A stretch of DNA of 64,000 nt from Blasia pusilla (taxonomy: Eukaryota > Marchantiophyta > Marchantiopsida > Blasiales): NCBI GenBank assembly GCA_050084515.1, contig CM114271.1:16306001-16370000 (forward strand), given 5' to 3'. Positions within the stretch are counted from its first letter, which is position 1. Each line of letters opens with the position of its first letter. This document shows, piece by piece, positions 1-14,000 of this stretch. Under the pieces are notes generated by a model that did no database searches, was not told where the DNA came from, and saw only the letters and a program-made list of their open reading frames with translations. The position numbers and the translations under genes were made by a program.

Positions 1-1353
1 CTTGACGTGTGCCACAAGCCGATTGTAGAATACTATATTCCCCAAAAGTAGCATGATGGGAATAGATAATGGGCGTATCATAGGCATAGAAGGAGCAAAC
101 AAATGGAATGAGGCTCGCGAGTTGTCCTCCTGCACAACGTAATTCCTCAAAGATGGTCGCACGAGAAACTGAATTGAATGTGTTAGCCACATCGACTTGA
201 ATTGCTACCCAATCTTGATGAATATCAAGAGTGAAGCGAATCCCATGAACCACAACCTCCAGGAGTTGCCACTCCAAATTGATGAGGAAATAAGTGGGCA
301 CTAAAGTGAGGACGAAATTGCAAGCATAGGGATCGACTGACCAAGCGGTATAAAACCTCTCCAATAGTCAAAGGGCGCACACCTGAAGGAGGCTTGTCCA
401 TAGCTAACAAACGACAAGCCCCTAAGAGCCTAGAGATAGAGAATGGGAGACGACTTGCCACCATATGTGCACACACCTTATATAGAGAGACAAAGCCACT
501 TGCTGAATCTACTGGGATAAAGCAATTGCGGAGATGCTCAAAAACCATCCCTGATAGCCCGCTTGCTGATAAGCGAGGAGTATGCAGAAAAGCCCTTGTG
601 AAAACCTCCAAGTCAAGCTCCAAGTCAAGGTCTGTTGTATAGTCTTCCACAAAAGATGGAGCATCGCCACTTGAAGGAGGATGAAGAGCTTCTAAGAGAG
701 CCACTGTTTCCGCACTTGGAACCGCCGGAGAAAGAGGACCCAATGCTCGAGCTGCACGTGAAAACTCACCAACCTGCCCCAATAGTAGACTTCGTCGAAG
801 CCATTGTTGTATTGAAGGCCTGCCATGATTGGCATGTTGAGTGGGATGAGCCGCAGCTAAGGCCTCAGCTCGAAGTACATGCTCATTCTGAAGATTCTCC
901 CAATCCCCTGACATAAAGCGTTGAATACGTGTGGAGGTTTCACGATGACCCGTTGCATCCCCTTGGAGGGAGGACTAAAACCCATTGTGGGAAGAGTAAT
1001 AGGAGATACCAAGCATTTATATCTGTGGGGTCACGCGCTAACCTTTCTAATGGGAATAGCAAAGTTTGTTGGGTGATGGGATGAAGAGCAATACGAATGC
1101 AAGTGTAGAGTCTAGGACGAGGAAGACCTGGATGGAAAGAGCGAAGGAGATCAATTTGGCTTAACCAGGTCCAAGCAATTGTTGTGGGGAGTGCAGTAGG
1201 AGTTGGTATCGGGTTAGGGATTGAAGGCCCATGCATGGATTGATAATACCGCTGATGTCTTTTGATCCCATTAGGAGCAAAGTCCTTACTATAAGGTATG
1301 CAACGAACCATCACCTTTGTGACCCATGTGGAGAAACACTTGGCCTCCACCAT
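1..1353 (-). pseudogene. LINE reverse-transcriptase remnant (partial)
   Basis: Minus-strand reading in two main pieces (1353-940, then 914-1) encodes the N-terminal extension and start of a non-LTR retrotransposon reverse transcriptase. Seen: LLLFPQWVL followed by PPRG, a block FSRAARALGPLSP, then VALLEALHPP, a SGLSGMVFEHLRN palm block, GVRPLTIGEVLYRLVSRSL, and near the window edge VDVANTFNSVSR, which is the motif A region carrying the first catalytic aspartate. The YxDD box would lie beyond position 1. The frame shifts between the two pieces, so it is decayed. A second, rearranged copy of the same element lies at 26620-27034. Assignment to a LINE (non-LTR) RT is from motif recognition; the exact clade is not certain. 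Confidence 0.75.
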
Positions 1354-1360
1354 TTTTGTT

Positions 1361-4300
1361 TCATCTAAGGAGAGGAGGTGGGAGGTGCAAGAGGTGGTGA
1401 TGGCCGACGATGAGGGGGTAAATAGGTTGGGGAAGGAGGAGGAGGAAGAGGGGAGATTCGGGTAGAATAGATGGGAGTTGGAAGCAAGGGCATAGATGAG
1501 ATATGTGGGGATGGCAAAGTAGAAGGATTCGGTAATAATGGATCAGGATTAGGCTCAATAGGACAAGGCAAAGAAGGGAGAAGAGGAGAATCCGGAAGAA
1601 ACGTAGCGAGTGTAATGGGTGTATTAGCATCTGGAGGAAAATGGCGAGATCGACGATGAGGAGGTGAACCAAGGGGAGAGGTTACGGCTGTAGGAGGGCG
1701 TGTAAAACCAGATAAGCGAGTAGATGGAGAATCCAACTCCATCTCTGATGACATAGAAGTAAAGGTAGGCAAGTCTGCGAAGACAAGAAAAGACATACGA
1801 AACGTGGTTTGGAGAAAGCATGAGGATAACGAACAAAGCAAAAGTAGTGGAGAGATGAAGATTAGGCAATACCGAATTTATGATTGAAAGTTACTATAAG
1901 AAAATATAAAAAGTAAATGAAAAGGAAAAGTGGTGGATATGGTATCGGGAGAGGTGGCTCAAGAATATGAATTTCTAATGTCCTAAACGTATGTAGGGGC
2001 GAAACAATAAGGTAAGGAGTTGAAAGAGCAAGGAAGACTTTTGGGAGGAATTGACCTAAAACAAACCCGTACACAAAAATAGGTGCCTACAAAGAAGGAA
2101 GAAAAAGTAGAAAACCTGTTTGATATCAAAAGAACGAGCTCGTCAAGACGATTGAAACACGCCCAAAACCGACATTCGAGAAGAAAGTTATGAAGGAATT
2201 TGGAAACACCGAAAAACAGGATATGGGGAGTAAGTGAGCCACCCACCAATGACCGCTATGAGGGAATGAGTGCGTAATGTTGGGCCCAGCCCGTATCAAA
2301 AGATCCAGAAAAGCAAGAGGAATCCCTTAAACCGATGGTAACCCAATATCACTCTATAAGGAGAGCGTTATGTTTGAAATTGCGTATAGGAATCTATGAG
2401 CACATTTAGGAGAGAAGGAGGTCCAAAGATCCCAAGAACTTTGGAAATCTCAATCTTAAGTGGAAAAAAGAAGAACCCAAAGTTCAAGCTTGAGAAGATG
2501 AACACATTGGGCACTTAAATTGAAAAGATTGGATCACCATGGAAATAGTTACAAACAAAATTCTAAACGTCCGCCATAATCTTCCTCCATAGTCCTCCTC
2601 CTCCTCAAGAGCCTCACATATTCTTGTGGAGGCATATTAGATCTCATTCTTTCTTTAACACTCTCACGTGTCTCTTTATATGGCTCCATATATATATGGT
2701 GCATTGATGGTCTATGAGATAGCTATCTTTGTAAAAGATGCTCCTCATTTTCGTAAATTCTTTCCTCCATTTTTGTAATTACACCATTTTTAAAATCTCT
2801 TATCTAGGGTGTTAATTCTCTATAGGTATAAACCACTTCACACTTGCAGAGATGAGGGATAAAGGTGTGCGTCTACATTGACAAGTGCTACAACTTAACT
2901 TAATTAAATAGGTCTCTAGGCGAGTTTCGCTCTAGGTCTTAGATAGATAACATTATGGTTCTCAATTGTTCAAATATCTTTGAAAGTAAGATTTTTCATT
3001 TTCACTCAAATTTGTACTCTTTCTCTACACTCAATATATATAGATTACATAGGCATTGCCATGCTTAAATCGTGAAGCCTCTCAACATAAAATGAATGCT
3101 TGCTTCTTGGAATATCTTTGCTCCTCTCAAATTCAACAAGATGCAAATGGTAGAGACTTCACTTTCACAATGCATTTCAGTGTTGAGAAACACCATCAAA
3201 ATACACGGAATTTTCTTGGTAGAAAAGATCCACTTAGCACAAGGTGTTCATTATATGGGGCATGCTTTGTAAAAACCGTTGTTGGTACCTCGGGTGAGCA
3301 CTTTGTATCGTTGCTTTTATTTTTGTTAGCGATTATATGGATATTCCTTTCTATGCTTTCTCACCTTTTCTTTTCTTGTACTAGTAAGGTGCTCGTGCTA
3401 TGCCTAGAAAATAAAAAATTGTTCGAAAAACTAGTGTATAGTCCGTGAAGGGAAGAGATTCATAATGTTGCACATAAATTCTATTTTATTTTATTTTCGC
3501 CCGTAACATGTGAAACATTTTCTTGTTGTCCAATTGCCACATGTCAAGCAGAGACGTGTTTATAAATCAAGAAGGCATTCTCTCATAATAGTATAAATGA
3601 ACGTGGATAATGATGTCACAAAGGACCTTTGATATCAATGTGTATACACAATAGTTCAAGCGCTCTTGTCAACATTGTGATTGGCTACTTTTTTAATCCG
3701 CAACCCATCCCTACATACCCATGAGTCCATTGTACTTTCACGTGGGAGTGATATTTTGGTGCAACTCACAAATGTGGATGAACGAACATCTATGTTATTG
3801 TGACTCTAATAATGGAATCTATTACTCATGACACGACTCAACAACTAGTTGTATCCTTTATGGATCAACAAATATTTATTACTACAATCATCGCATTCAT
3901 GTCTATGGAGCAAGAAGGAAGTGGGCTTTGAGTTTTGTCCTCCATTCAATATTTTTTCAACTTTGCAAATGTACCATCCAAAAGTGGCATAATTTTGGAA
4001 GGTGAGTCCCATGTCATTTCCCTAGTTCAAAGAGTCTACGCATATTACACTCACTACATAATCATAATTGTAAGCAAAGACAAAATTTAATTGAAAATCA
4101 AAGGAAGTGTATGAATCTAATTAAGGAAAACAAGCGTCCACGATTATCAATAATTAACAATACCTAAGCCAATAAACCCATTCAGTATAAAGAAAATGTA
4201 GATCTTCGTGTGCATAGCATGTGTACATTCCTGTCCTCCAGTTTCTTTTCCATGACCAACATTTCCTCACATTACTCGCTTTCTTTCATCAATTTTTTCC

Positions 4301-4440
4301 TCATGATCCATGGCCGATTCAATATAGTTTCTATAATTACCTTTCTTAATTCTTAAAATATGTGAATTCACTTGTGATGGATGAATGAGTACTCCATTGC
4401 AGTTATCATATCAATACACAAGTCAAACCCTTGCCCACTC
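1361..4440. other. No recognisable gene
   Basis: Only short low-complexity or frame-poor ORFs occur. The longest plus-strand one (3056-3448) has no family signature. The stretch 1361-1870 is GGA/TCC-rich, which explains its proline/serine-rich minus-strand ORFs. Nothing further can be supported. Confidence 0.5.
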
Positions 4441-5072
4441 ATCTTATTTACAATATGGATGTGCAATCTCTTTGTGAGCCCTTGAAGGGATCAGCTTGAA
4501 GCTTTGGGTATTGTTGAATTATGCAGTGTGATCTGCCAACAAATAGTTTTGTATTCCATGTCCTCCACTCCCAAGAGTTCTCTTTTGATGTTTCTCCACC
4601 CTGGCCCAACAAAGTACCTTGAGGTTGCAAGCGAATGTAGATATGAACATACGACTCCCATGCTATCCGAATTGACATAGACTCTACATTTGGTGGGCCA
4701 AGACGTTCTTGTATGAATCTGCTCACAGTGCTGCTGGTCACTCCCTGAGCCCAAGCACATCCTCATTCAATCCTTTCTGGATACAAGCCACATCCTTGAG
4801 TAAATGGTAAATAAACGAAGACAATGGGATCCAAAGGGGTCAAGAGGCTGGATCCAAGGCCATTTCTGATCATGTGTTGAGGAAAGCACCAATCCTCGAG
4901 TTTCAATTATAGAGATTTGTCAGCCTATTGCATCTCTGACAACCTACTCACATAGAGCAATGTGTGGACAAAGAGTGAATTGCCAGGAACATTATAGGTG
5001 GGAACAATGGGGGGAGGAATAAATTGACCTTGTTTGAGGAGAACCTGCCAAATGGGGTAGTTCAGTCTGACT
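4441..5072 (-). other. Region downstream of the transporter stop codon
   Basis: This 630-bp stretch follows the TAG at 5073-5075 on the same strand and probably includes the 3' UTR. It contains overlapping minus-strand ORFs of 91-97 codons (4448-4766) with no family signature. I could not fix a polyadenylation site. Confidence 0.3.
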
Positions 5073-8000
5073 CTACTCCTCCTCGGTTGGTAGTAGAAGA
5101 TTCAGAAAGATGGCTATCAGTCCACCCACAGAGAAACCATTTGAAAGCAAGATTATGAGAGCATCACGAAATCCTGTAGAAGAACCAATAAAAGTGTCAA
5201 GAGTTCTGTGTTGAATATCATATAGTTACTCTTAGAAACTAGTATTTTAGAATGTAAGAGAGCAATCAATATCCACAGGTGTGAAGCCAGAAAAGATGAG
5301 AAAGGAAAACCTTTGTATCCAGTGCTCCAATTGTCGTTCACTGGCCAAAAGTTTCCCTCATTCGGATACTCAGACTGTCCAGTTATGTTTATCCAAGCAG
5401 GAACCAAGTTCACTCCAAGGCCTATACCCAGAGCCATTATCACAATGAATCTGCTTCTTCGAGAGAGAACGCCTTTGGAGATAAGTACTTGGATGCCAGA
5501 AACGACGACACTTGAAAACAGAAATGTGGTCATCGCTCCCAACACACAGTTTGGTATACTGACAATTGTAGCAGAGAACTTGGCAAAGATTCCGAGAAAA
5601 ATGAGCCAAACACAACATGCATACCCAGCACGCCGTGATGCACAGCCAGAGAGAGAAATAACCCCATTGTTCTGCGCATATGTAACTACTGGAGTTACTG
5701 TCCCAAATCCTGCGAGAAGTGAGTTCAACCCATCTGCGAGAATAGCTCCTTGTACAGATCTATCAAATTTCATGCCTACAACACACCATTTAGACCCACT
5801 TCATGAGAAATGGAGAGATTAGATGGCCTCATCATTGGATATTTCAATATGGAAATATGCTTAAGAAGGCTTGATACAGTGAAACATTCTGATAGACCCC
5901 TGAGAGAAAATTGGAGTTAGAAGAAATAATATACTAGCAAGTAAAGGAATAATACCAAAGGGTTCAAGACGGCTGGCTTCATATGTGGCAGAGACATCAC
6001 CAATTGCCTCCATTGCAGAAACCATGTATGCAAAAAGCATTGGCAGCACTGCAGGAGCATAGAATCCAAGAGGAAATCTATGCTTCCACAAGAAAGTGAT
6101 CCATGGTGCATCGGAGATTTTAGACCCTGTTATGAACCTGCCAAGGAACTTTAAAATCTCAGTTCAATCCAAATAAGAACTATGGCAGTGGCGGTATTTC
6201 ATGGATGCTGCTAGAAAAATAGATTTCACCTAAAAGTTCCAGGCTTACAAAATGCATGTTGAGGGAACCATCTGACACCCTTAATGTTAGAGACTCACAA
6301 GGGTGAGTCATAAAGTTTGTGACTCGTGCCCCGAGTCACCAGGTTACCAAAACCCTTGGGCACATGTCAGAGAGACTGACTGCTGCTGACAGTCTGGCAA
6401 TATGTCAGAAAGATTAGAGTGCTGCTTGGCCACTAGTCTAAAGTGGGGCCACAAGCTTGTGCAGCAATTTCCCCACATGTGAAGGGGTGCTGCATTACAG
6501 TAGGCTATTCTGTCTGTAGCTAATATCCATATTCAAAGATAGTCTGGGGCTCCAACGACATCAGCCTGGGAAGTTTCCACAAAGCTCATAGGAAGTTCTC
6601 ATCTCACATCATTTTTATCACTCTCACTTATAAGAGGTTAAGGGCCAGATTGGGAGTAGTGATGATTTCCATATTAGACTGTTTGACAGGTCTGATTGGT
6701 GAGACTGGAAACATCATGTTCAGAATCTTCTCACTTTTAGGGATCTCTGGGATGCAATCACTGATCCAGTCATAAAATGCATCTGCGCCAACTTCTTAAC
6801 CAAATTCTTCTTTTGGAACTCCTGAGGAAACATTTGCACCCCATCTCTACGTGTGTCAGCGCTCAATACACCAATGGACCTCCAGCAAAACGAGACACTA
6901 GAAATTCAGGCTCGCTCTCTGATTTATTCGAATTTGAAAGGAGAACCTCAGGCTCTGACTTGGTCTGTTCCAATAGCTAAAACTGTGTGGAGGTGTTTTT
7001 GCCATACTTATGACACTGCAGGTTCATTTTCCATGACGTATCGCCAGACACCACAAACTCAATGTTGAGTCATACAAATCACCCCAAGATGTTCTTTCAA
7101 AGCTATAGATTATTGCAAATCATCTTGCAGCTTGATATGGAGCCGATTTTCAAGCTCTAGCCCATCTTTCCCCCGTTTCAAAGTTCTCCAAAAATTTCTA
7201 CTACTGGGAGGATGGATCAGCATTTTTTCCTTCTCTAGTGCATAGTCCCTGCAGAGGCGAATGTCACCACAGCAAAATTTTCACTCAGAAGGTAACACCA
7301 CGGAATGGACACAAAGCTGTACGGGTGACCCTCTCCCTCTCTCTGCAAAAGCTATTTTGTCATTCATTCATATTCCTTCTATCTCTCTTTCCTGTTACTC
7401 TCTGTTTCCACCTATCCTCCAATGGGAAAGGTACAAGTGATCGACCAGCTCCAATTTTAGTATAATTTGATCCCTCTCAACGGGTTAGAACAATGGAAAC
7501 AAGCTTGACCATCCTCCGATGTAATGCAGCTCTGACACCCTAAACAATCCACATCTTTCCAGACTTGAGGACCAAGCAAAGAGCGGAGCTACTGATTGAA
7601 AGAGTCCTGATTGAAAGAGAGAAGATGTTTGCTGCCCGCAGCAAGGGTCTTTGGAGTGAGTTCCGTGAAGGGAAGGCTACAACACCTGTACCTAGGAAAT
7701 GTAGGGTTTAGGGTTTAGGGCAGCAACACCCCCAACAAACAGGAGGAGCAACGAACGAAAACTCAGACTCCAACCATGGAATCAGCAATTTGAACCAGAA
7801 AACCAGGCTTCAGAGACAACAAACAATCCTCTCACACAAGACCTCCCCATAGGGATATGTGGATGGGAAGGATCATACCAACCCATCCATTCACGCAGTC
7901 TTTCACGACTGTGGAGGACCATTCTGGTCTAGAGGCAACCAACTCACAAACAGCAAAACAAGGACACGGGGGTATGGAGTGCTTGATTGCTCCATGGTTT

Positions 8001-11000
8001 CAAACCTCAGTCTCCATGGCCAACCTTGACAAAGAAAAACATTTTCTTTTGGATCAATATCTCCAAAGAAGTGGGTTTACTGAAAGACCTCCTCATTGCA
8101 GTTTACTATTTCAGTCCTACTATGCTCAAAAGGGAATTTCCGTTTGAGGCTCTCTCTACATGTACTGAACACCACCTGAATATGGGCGACATCCTCTTAG
8201 TTGGAGATTTCAACAGGAGAACGGCCAGCATTCAAGCTCCAATTCACATGTCAACCACCAACGACATGGAAGGGATAGACGCTCAATCATCAGATTGGTC
8301 TCTCGGGGAAGCATTCTTCCTACACCTGCAACACACATCAGTGGACTGAAAAAACAGCTAATGGAGAGAGACTTCTAGAACTCTCCTCCACACATTGTTT
8401 GACACTAGCAAATAGCCTTGCTATCTGACCACATTCGGGAGGTCACACTTCCACTGCACACTAAGACTCCAACAAAGAAACATTACCATGCATGGTAGAC
8501 TACTGGATTGGAGAAGTACATCAACTTACACATCTGGTTACCAATGTCACTATCACACACCTTCTGGAATCTGCAAACAAACCTGTCTACTTTGACACGT
8601 CTGTCTCCAAAACCACTCCAGCGGCAGAAGATAAGTTCGCGGTAGAAATGCGGATACACTTTCCTTCAAGAAAAGAAAGTGGAACTCATCATACTCATCA
8701 ACAAAACTGTTTTAGAGTGCTCACCAACACTGCACACGACTGAGTTCAGCAACATACTACATCAATGTTGCAGAAAAGTCTTACCTTATCAACTGTTTGG
8801 AGGATCAGTTCCACTTCAACATTCTTCTCTCAAACATGGTTTGGCGAGGATTGCAAAATGACCAGCAGGGGCAGTGAACCAACAATCGCAGGTAGATCCA
8901 AAATCTCGACAACGTCAACTGTTACGGTACACTTAAAAAAGGCTGGTTCACAGGAAGAAACGCAAATATCTTGCCCCCAAGGTCATTGAGTTTGCAGAGC
9001 AAATGAGACACCAATCTGCCCAATTCTGGAGAATTTTCAGAAATGGATAGAACCACATTCCTCTCCAAGATCTACAGGTCTGGACCACATATGGTAACCA
9101 ACTTTACCACTCGGACACTGCTGCTCCGACCGACCCTTGGCCGACTGGGATCCAAGATTTACCAGACCACTTCACCATCAAAGACATGACATCAGGTCTC
9201 AGAAGGCTCCATAACAAACCAGAAGATGACCTAGGGTGCCAGGATCAAATGTTCAAATTGAAAGTGAAGCTATTGCTTCAACTCTCACCAGAATGTTCAA
9301 TACTACAGTTCGACAGGGATTCCCACCGGAATGGCAAATGAATACAATCCACCCACTCTTCAAGGCTGGGGACCCTATGATACCCTCCAATAACAGAACT
9401 ATGATGGTGAGTTCTCTCATGGCCAAATTATATGGGCTACTGCTGGAAAGGAAACTAAGTGACTGGGCTGATGAAATGAAGGTGCGAGCCAGAGCACATA
9501 ACCTGGTTTTAGCAGGTTTTAGGACATCACATAACCTGCTAAAAACCAAGATAATCATCTTCAGATCGCAGCTCCCAACTGCACAAAAGTCACACACTTT
9601 CACATTCGGCCAGGGACCAAGAAGTGATGTTGTAGAGATCGTGGTTGAGTACATCTACCTGGGGGTACAACTCAAACCCAACAACCAATGGAGAACTAAC
9701 GAAAGCCGCACCAAAATCAATATAGGATTGAGGAGTTTACACATGCTGCAATCCAATTGCAGAAGGATAGAACTATGGCATATCCCAAATAAGCTCCATC
9801 TCTTCAAAGATATTGTCATTCCAGCCTTGCTTTATGCCTCTGAAGTTTGGGGCCCCAACCCCAAGGCATGGCCCCAAGGTCCAGAGGTCCCTCAGAAGCT
9901 CTTCATGCAACAGAGCTTGGGCATTGGGAGAACTACTCCCCACGACATACTCCTGGCTGAGTTTGGCGAGGTTCCAATGGAGATTCATGTTATTGAAAAT
10001 CTGATCACATTCCTCCAACACCTTCAGGATATTAGTGAGGACAATCCCAATCACCTTTCAGCCAGAGCTTTTGAAGTCTCTAAGAGTAGTACAGCCGCTG
10101 GGACAAACAATTGGAACTACGACTGCAACGAATGGCTTGTGAAATGGGGTTTATCATCAGTCAGTGATCAATCAGTGACCTCCCAACGGCCACCAACCAG
10201 GATCTGTCACAGCAACTACACAACTACATCTCTATCAATTGGGATCAGCACCAAAAGCTTTGGGAGAACGGGGGGAATAAATCTCAAAAAAATGGAGAGC
10301 AGATGAGGCACTACCACACCTTCACGAATACTAGCAGATCCATGAAGCAGGCCTCTTACATCTCTGCTCCCATTCCCACTAAATTACGTCATACATTAGT
10401 GAGATTCAGGTGTGGTTCAACTGACCTTGAGATTGAGAAAGGCAAATTCTCACAGAAGAAAAGAGAAGAGGGATTATGTAGATTTTGCAACTCGGGGCTC
10501 CTTGATATGAACATCATTACCTTTTCAACTGCCCCTTTCACAATCACATTAGACTTGACTTTCCAGATCTCGTCGTTCAACCGACCCCTCTGAATTCATG
10601 GCTAGGCAGAATTGCTAAGTTCCTATATTTGTGTGTGGAGACTGGGGAAAATCACCTGGCACGAAGGAACTCTTAGAGCTTTAGAACTGCTGTAAATTTT
10701 AGCAAAGCTAGCCCATGGCCCTGTGGGGCCTCCATGGACAATAAATCTATTCACTCATTCATTCATCCATTGTATTTTCTGTTTTAGACTCACAAATCTT
10801 CCCTATTGCTGTTAGCAAGCTCCCTACTGAGTGTAAGTCCATCATCCACGTTTTAATGAGTAGCGATAGACCTTTAGAGGACCTTCAAACTGCAATAGTC
10901 AATGATTTTGGATTAGAGAAACCTCCTCCAAACTTCAGCATTCTTATTTCCTTTTAGAATCAGAGTTTCTCTACAACCTAGCTATTACAAGCACACTTAG

Positions 11001-14000
11001 TGCAATAGCAACCACTCAGGTTAGATTGTAGAGGAAAGAGCTACACAACCTGCATCACCAGATCACCTTGCATTCTCAAGCACACTTAGTGCAATAGCAA
11101 CCACTCAGGTTAGATTGTAGAGGAAAGAGCTACACAACCTGCATCACCAGATCACCTTGCATTCTCAAGCACACTTAGTGCAATAGCAACCACTCAGGTT
11201 AGTACTACTATACACCTTGTATCACAAGACTCACTGAACTCCTCAAGTCAGCAGACCTCTCAGTCTGTAAGCAGCAGCACACTCAGTGCTTAGCACACTG
11301 AACTACTAAGGTCAGAAGCACAATCCACTCAGGTAAGCAAAGCACACTCAGTGCTTCTCAATCAGCTCCTCAGCTCAGAGAGTTGTGTCCAGAAAGGTGT
11401 AAGAGAATGTAAATTCGCAGGGCACCCTCAGAGGGTTATATACAGCCAAGAGAATGAGTTTCTAAGTTTTAGGGTTTTTAGGTTAGGCCTGCTGCCCATA
11501 GTAATTCTCAGAATTACTGAGGTAACTCTATGGTAACAAGAAATTACTATTTACTGTGGTAAAACACTAAGTTACTATAGTAATTCTATCAGTTACTTTT
11601 CACTATAGTAAACTCCAAGTTACTATGTTTTACAACATTTCCAATTCTCCACATGATCCTACAGGAAGCACTCTTTTCCTTCTGTGGCTATCCAGCCTCC
11701 TAGATACACTCCGCAGAGGAGTATTGAACAGCATGTCTGCTACGGTTGTTTTGAGAATTGTCGTTTCTGAAACAAATGTCCCAATAGGAAATATCTCCAA
11801 GAGATTTCGTGAGTTTAACAAAAACCAACTGACGTCTCCATCATCATTTGCTGGCAGTCCAGTTGCTTCCCAGGCATTGACATGCTGCACCTCAGAAGAT
11901 ATACAACAAGATGAACAAGCCTATATATTCATGATTCAACAAAAAAATTCCATACTGCTCCAGATTTTTCCCAGCTTTGAATTCTTGATTCTGGTGCAAA
12001 TTCTCATGTTTGCAGCCAAAGAGATGATTCTCTAACTTCCTCTCTTTTTCCCCAATTCTCATTTCAGGAATAGGCTATGGAATGGTATATGCTACGGTCA
12101 CTGGCCAGTGACCGTAGCATATACCATTCCATAGCCTATTCATCAAAGAGCCTGTTACAGAAAGACTTTTGTAGAATCGTGACTCTTTGAACTATACATC
12201 CCTACCAGTGTCTTATTTACCTCCACAGGTAAGCACAATTGTGTCTGTCAAGAAGCTTCCTGCAGTCTGTTGATACCTGCATCTATTCTCATGATATATC
12301 TTTCCAACTCCTCAAACAAAGTCATTGCTTAGATACAGACATGGCCTGTATCTATTTGACTGTCAACCATGTGCTCCTTCTGTGATTTTGTTGACCGGAG
12401 ACTCACCCAATCTCTGACACAACCGCATGGGACACCTCAGCAATCAACCTCTCCAAGACCTCCACCATCAGAAGATGGTTAAAGGTCTGGATCCCATTGA
12501 TGATCTCAACTTTTGCACAAGTTGTGCTAAGGCAAGCTCACCAGGCAACCCATCGTAAGAGATGGACAAGATCATCCTGTGAACAAAGCTCTAGATCTGA
12601 TTCATAATGATGTGGCAGGACGAATGAAGAAAACCACCATTGGAAACTGTTCTTATTTTTTTTGTTGTAAAACATAGTAACTTGGAGTTTACTATAGTGA
12701 AAAGTAACTGATAGAATTACTATAGTAACTTAGTGTTTTACCACAGTAAATAGTAATTTCTTGTTACTATAGATTTAACTCAGTAATTCTGAGAATTACT
12801 GTGGGCGGCAGGCCCTAACCCTAAAACCCTAAAACCTAGAAACTCACTCTCTTGGCTGTATATAACCCACTGAGTGTGCCCTGCGAAATTCCATTCTCTT
12901 ACACCTTTTTGTACACAAATCTCTGAGCTGAGGAGCTGATTGAGCAGCACTGAGTGTGCTTTGCTTGCCTGAGTGGATTGTGCTTCTGACCTCAGTAGTT
13001 CAGTGTGCTGCTGCTTACAGACTGAGAGGTCTGCTGACCTGAGGGGTTCAGTGAGTCTTGTGATACAATGTGTCTAGTAGTACTAACCTGAGTGGTTGCT
13101 GTTGCACTAAGTGTGCTTGAGAATCCTAGGTAGTCTGGTGGTACAGGTTGTCTAGTGCTTTCCTCTACAATCTAACCTGAGTGGTTGCTATTGCACTAAG
13201 TGTGCTTGTAATAGCTAGGTTGTAGAGAAACTCTGATATTCTAAAAAAATTCACTTACTTTCCTCAATACACAAAGAAATTCTATCGCTACATCTTGTGC
13301 AAAAATTCAGATGTCTTCTCTACATTTCCGTTATTCAAAATCATGGTTGAGGGTGAAATTGGTCCCAAGATTTGCTTTCTCAGAACAGATGGAGGTGGCA
13401 AGTATACCGATTCTTCTTTTCAAGCTTTTCTTCATATTTGTGCCATTCTTTGTCAACGCACAGGAAGAGATTTCTCCTATGCAGAGTGGCACTGCTGAGA
13501 ACCTTAAATCTCCCCCTACAATATTCTTTGATTCAAAACCACTATTCAAATGTTAGGATGTGGGAGATGCGGCTGAGAGGGAGATATGACACCGCAGAGT
13601 AGTCACCTGCATGCTTTATCTTTTTCAGAAAGACTCTTCTGGCTGTGTGGGAGTGTTCGACAATTGTATTTTAGCTAAAGGCTCCAGGCTTACTAAATGT
13701 CTGTTAAGGGAACCATCTGACACCGCTACTCTTGGTGGCTCATATAGATGGGTTACAAAGTGACTCATCCCCCTTGAGTCACCAGGTTACTGACACCCTT
13801 GGACATATGTAGGAGAGACTAAAATGCTGTCAACTCTGGACATCTGTCAGAAAGGTAAGAGTGCTACTTGCCCACTTGGCTAAAGTGGCGCCACAAGCTT
13901 GTAGGCCATTCCCCACTTGTCAAGGTGTGCTGCAATACAGTAGGCTATTTTGTCTCTAGCCAACATCCAGACCAGTATATAGTCTGGGGCTCAGATAGGA

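Larger units (their letters stand above)
10957..13242. repeat. Long inverted repeat with arms of about 0.6-0.7 kb
   Basis: Left arm 10957-11646 and right arm 12660-13242 are reverse complements: AGAATCAGAGTTTCTCTAC at the left edge pairs with GAGAAACTCTGATATTCT at the right edge, and GTAACAAGAAATTACTATTT near 11533 pairs with the sequence near 12765. Each arm contains a TATATAA box, and inner edges read TGTTGTAAAACATAG outward, as if two LTRs were arranged back to back. The left arm contains an 89-bp tandem repeat that the right arm lacks in full. The 1-kb spacer carries a 136-codon ORF (11625-12035) that I do not recognise and a perfect 74-bp palindrome. Confidence 0.8.

Noticed and set aside
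1365-1841. Proline-rich protein on the minus strand
   Set aside because: It comes from GGA/TCC-rich low-complexity DNA with two overlapping frames open at once.
3056-3448. 130-codon ORF with a hydrophobic stretch
   Set aside because: No family signature, AT-rich codon use and no conserved neighbour. A transmembrane-like stretch is expected by chance in T-rich sequence.
5313-5822. 169-codon plus-strand ORF
   Set aside because: It is antisense to transporter exon 10, whose reading has clear family motifs and matching splice phases.
10988-11202. CRISPR-like array
   Set aside because: The units are 89-bp near-identical tandem copies with no spacers, and the setting is a eukaryotic intron.
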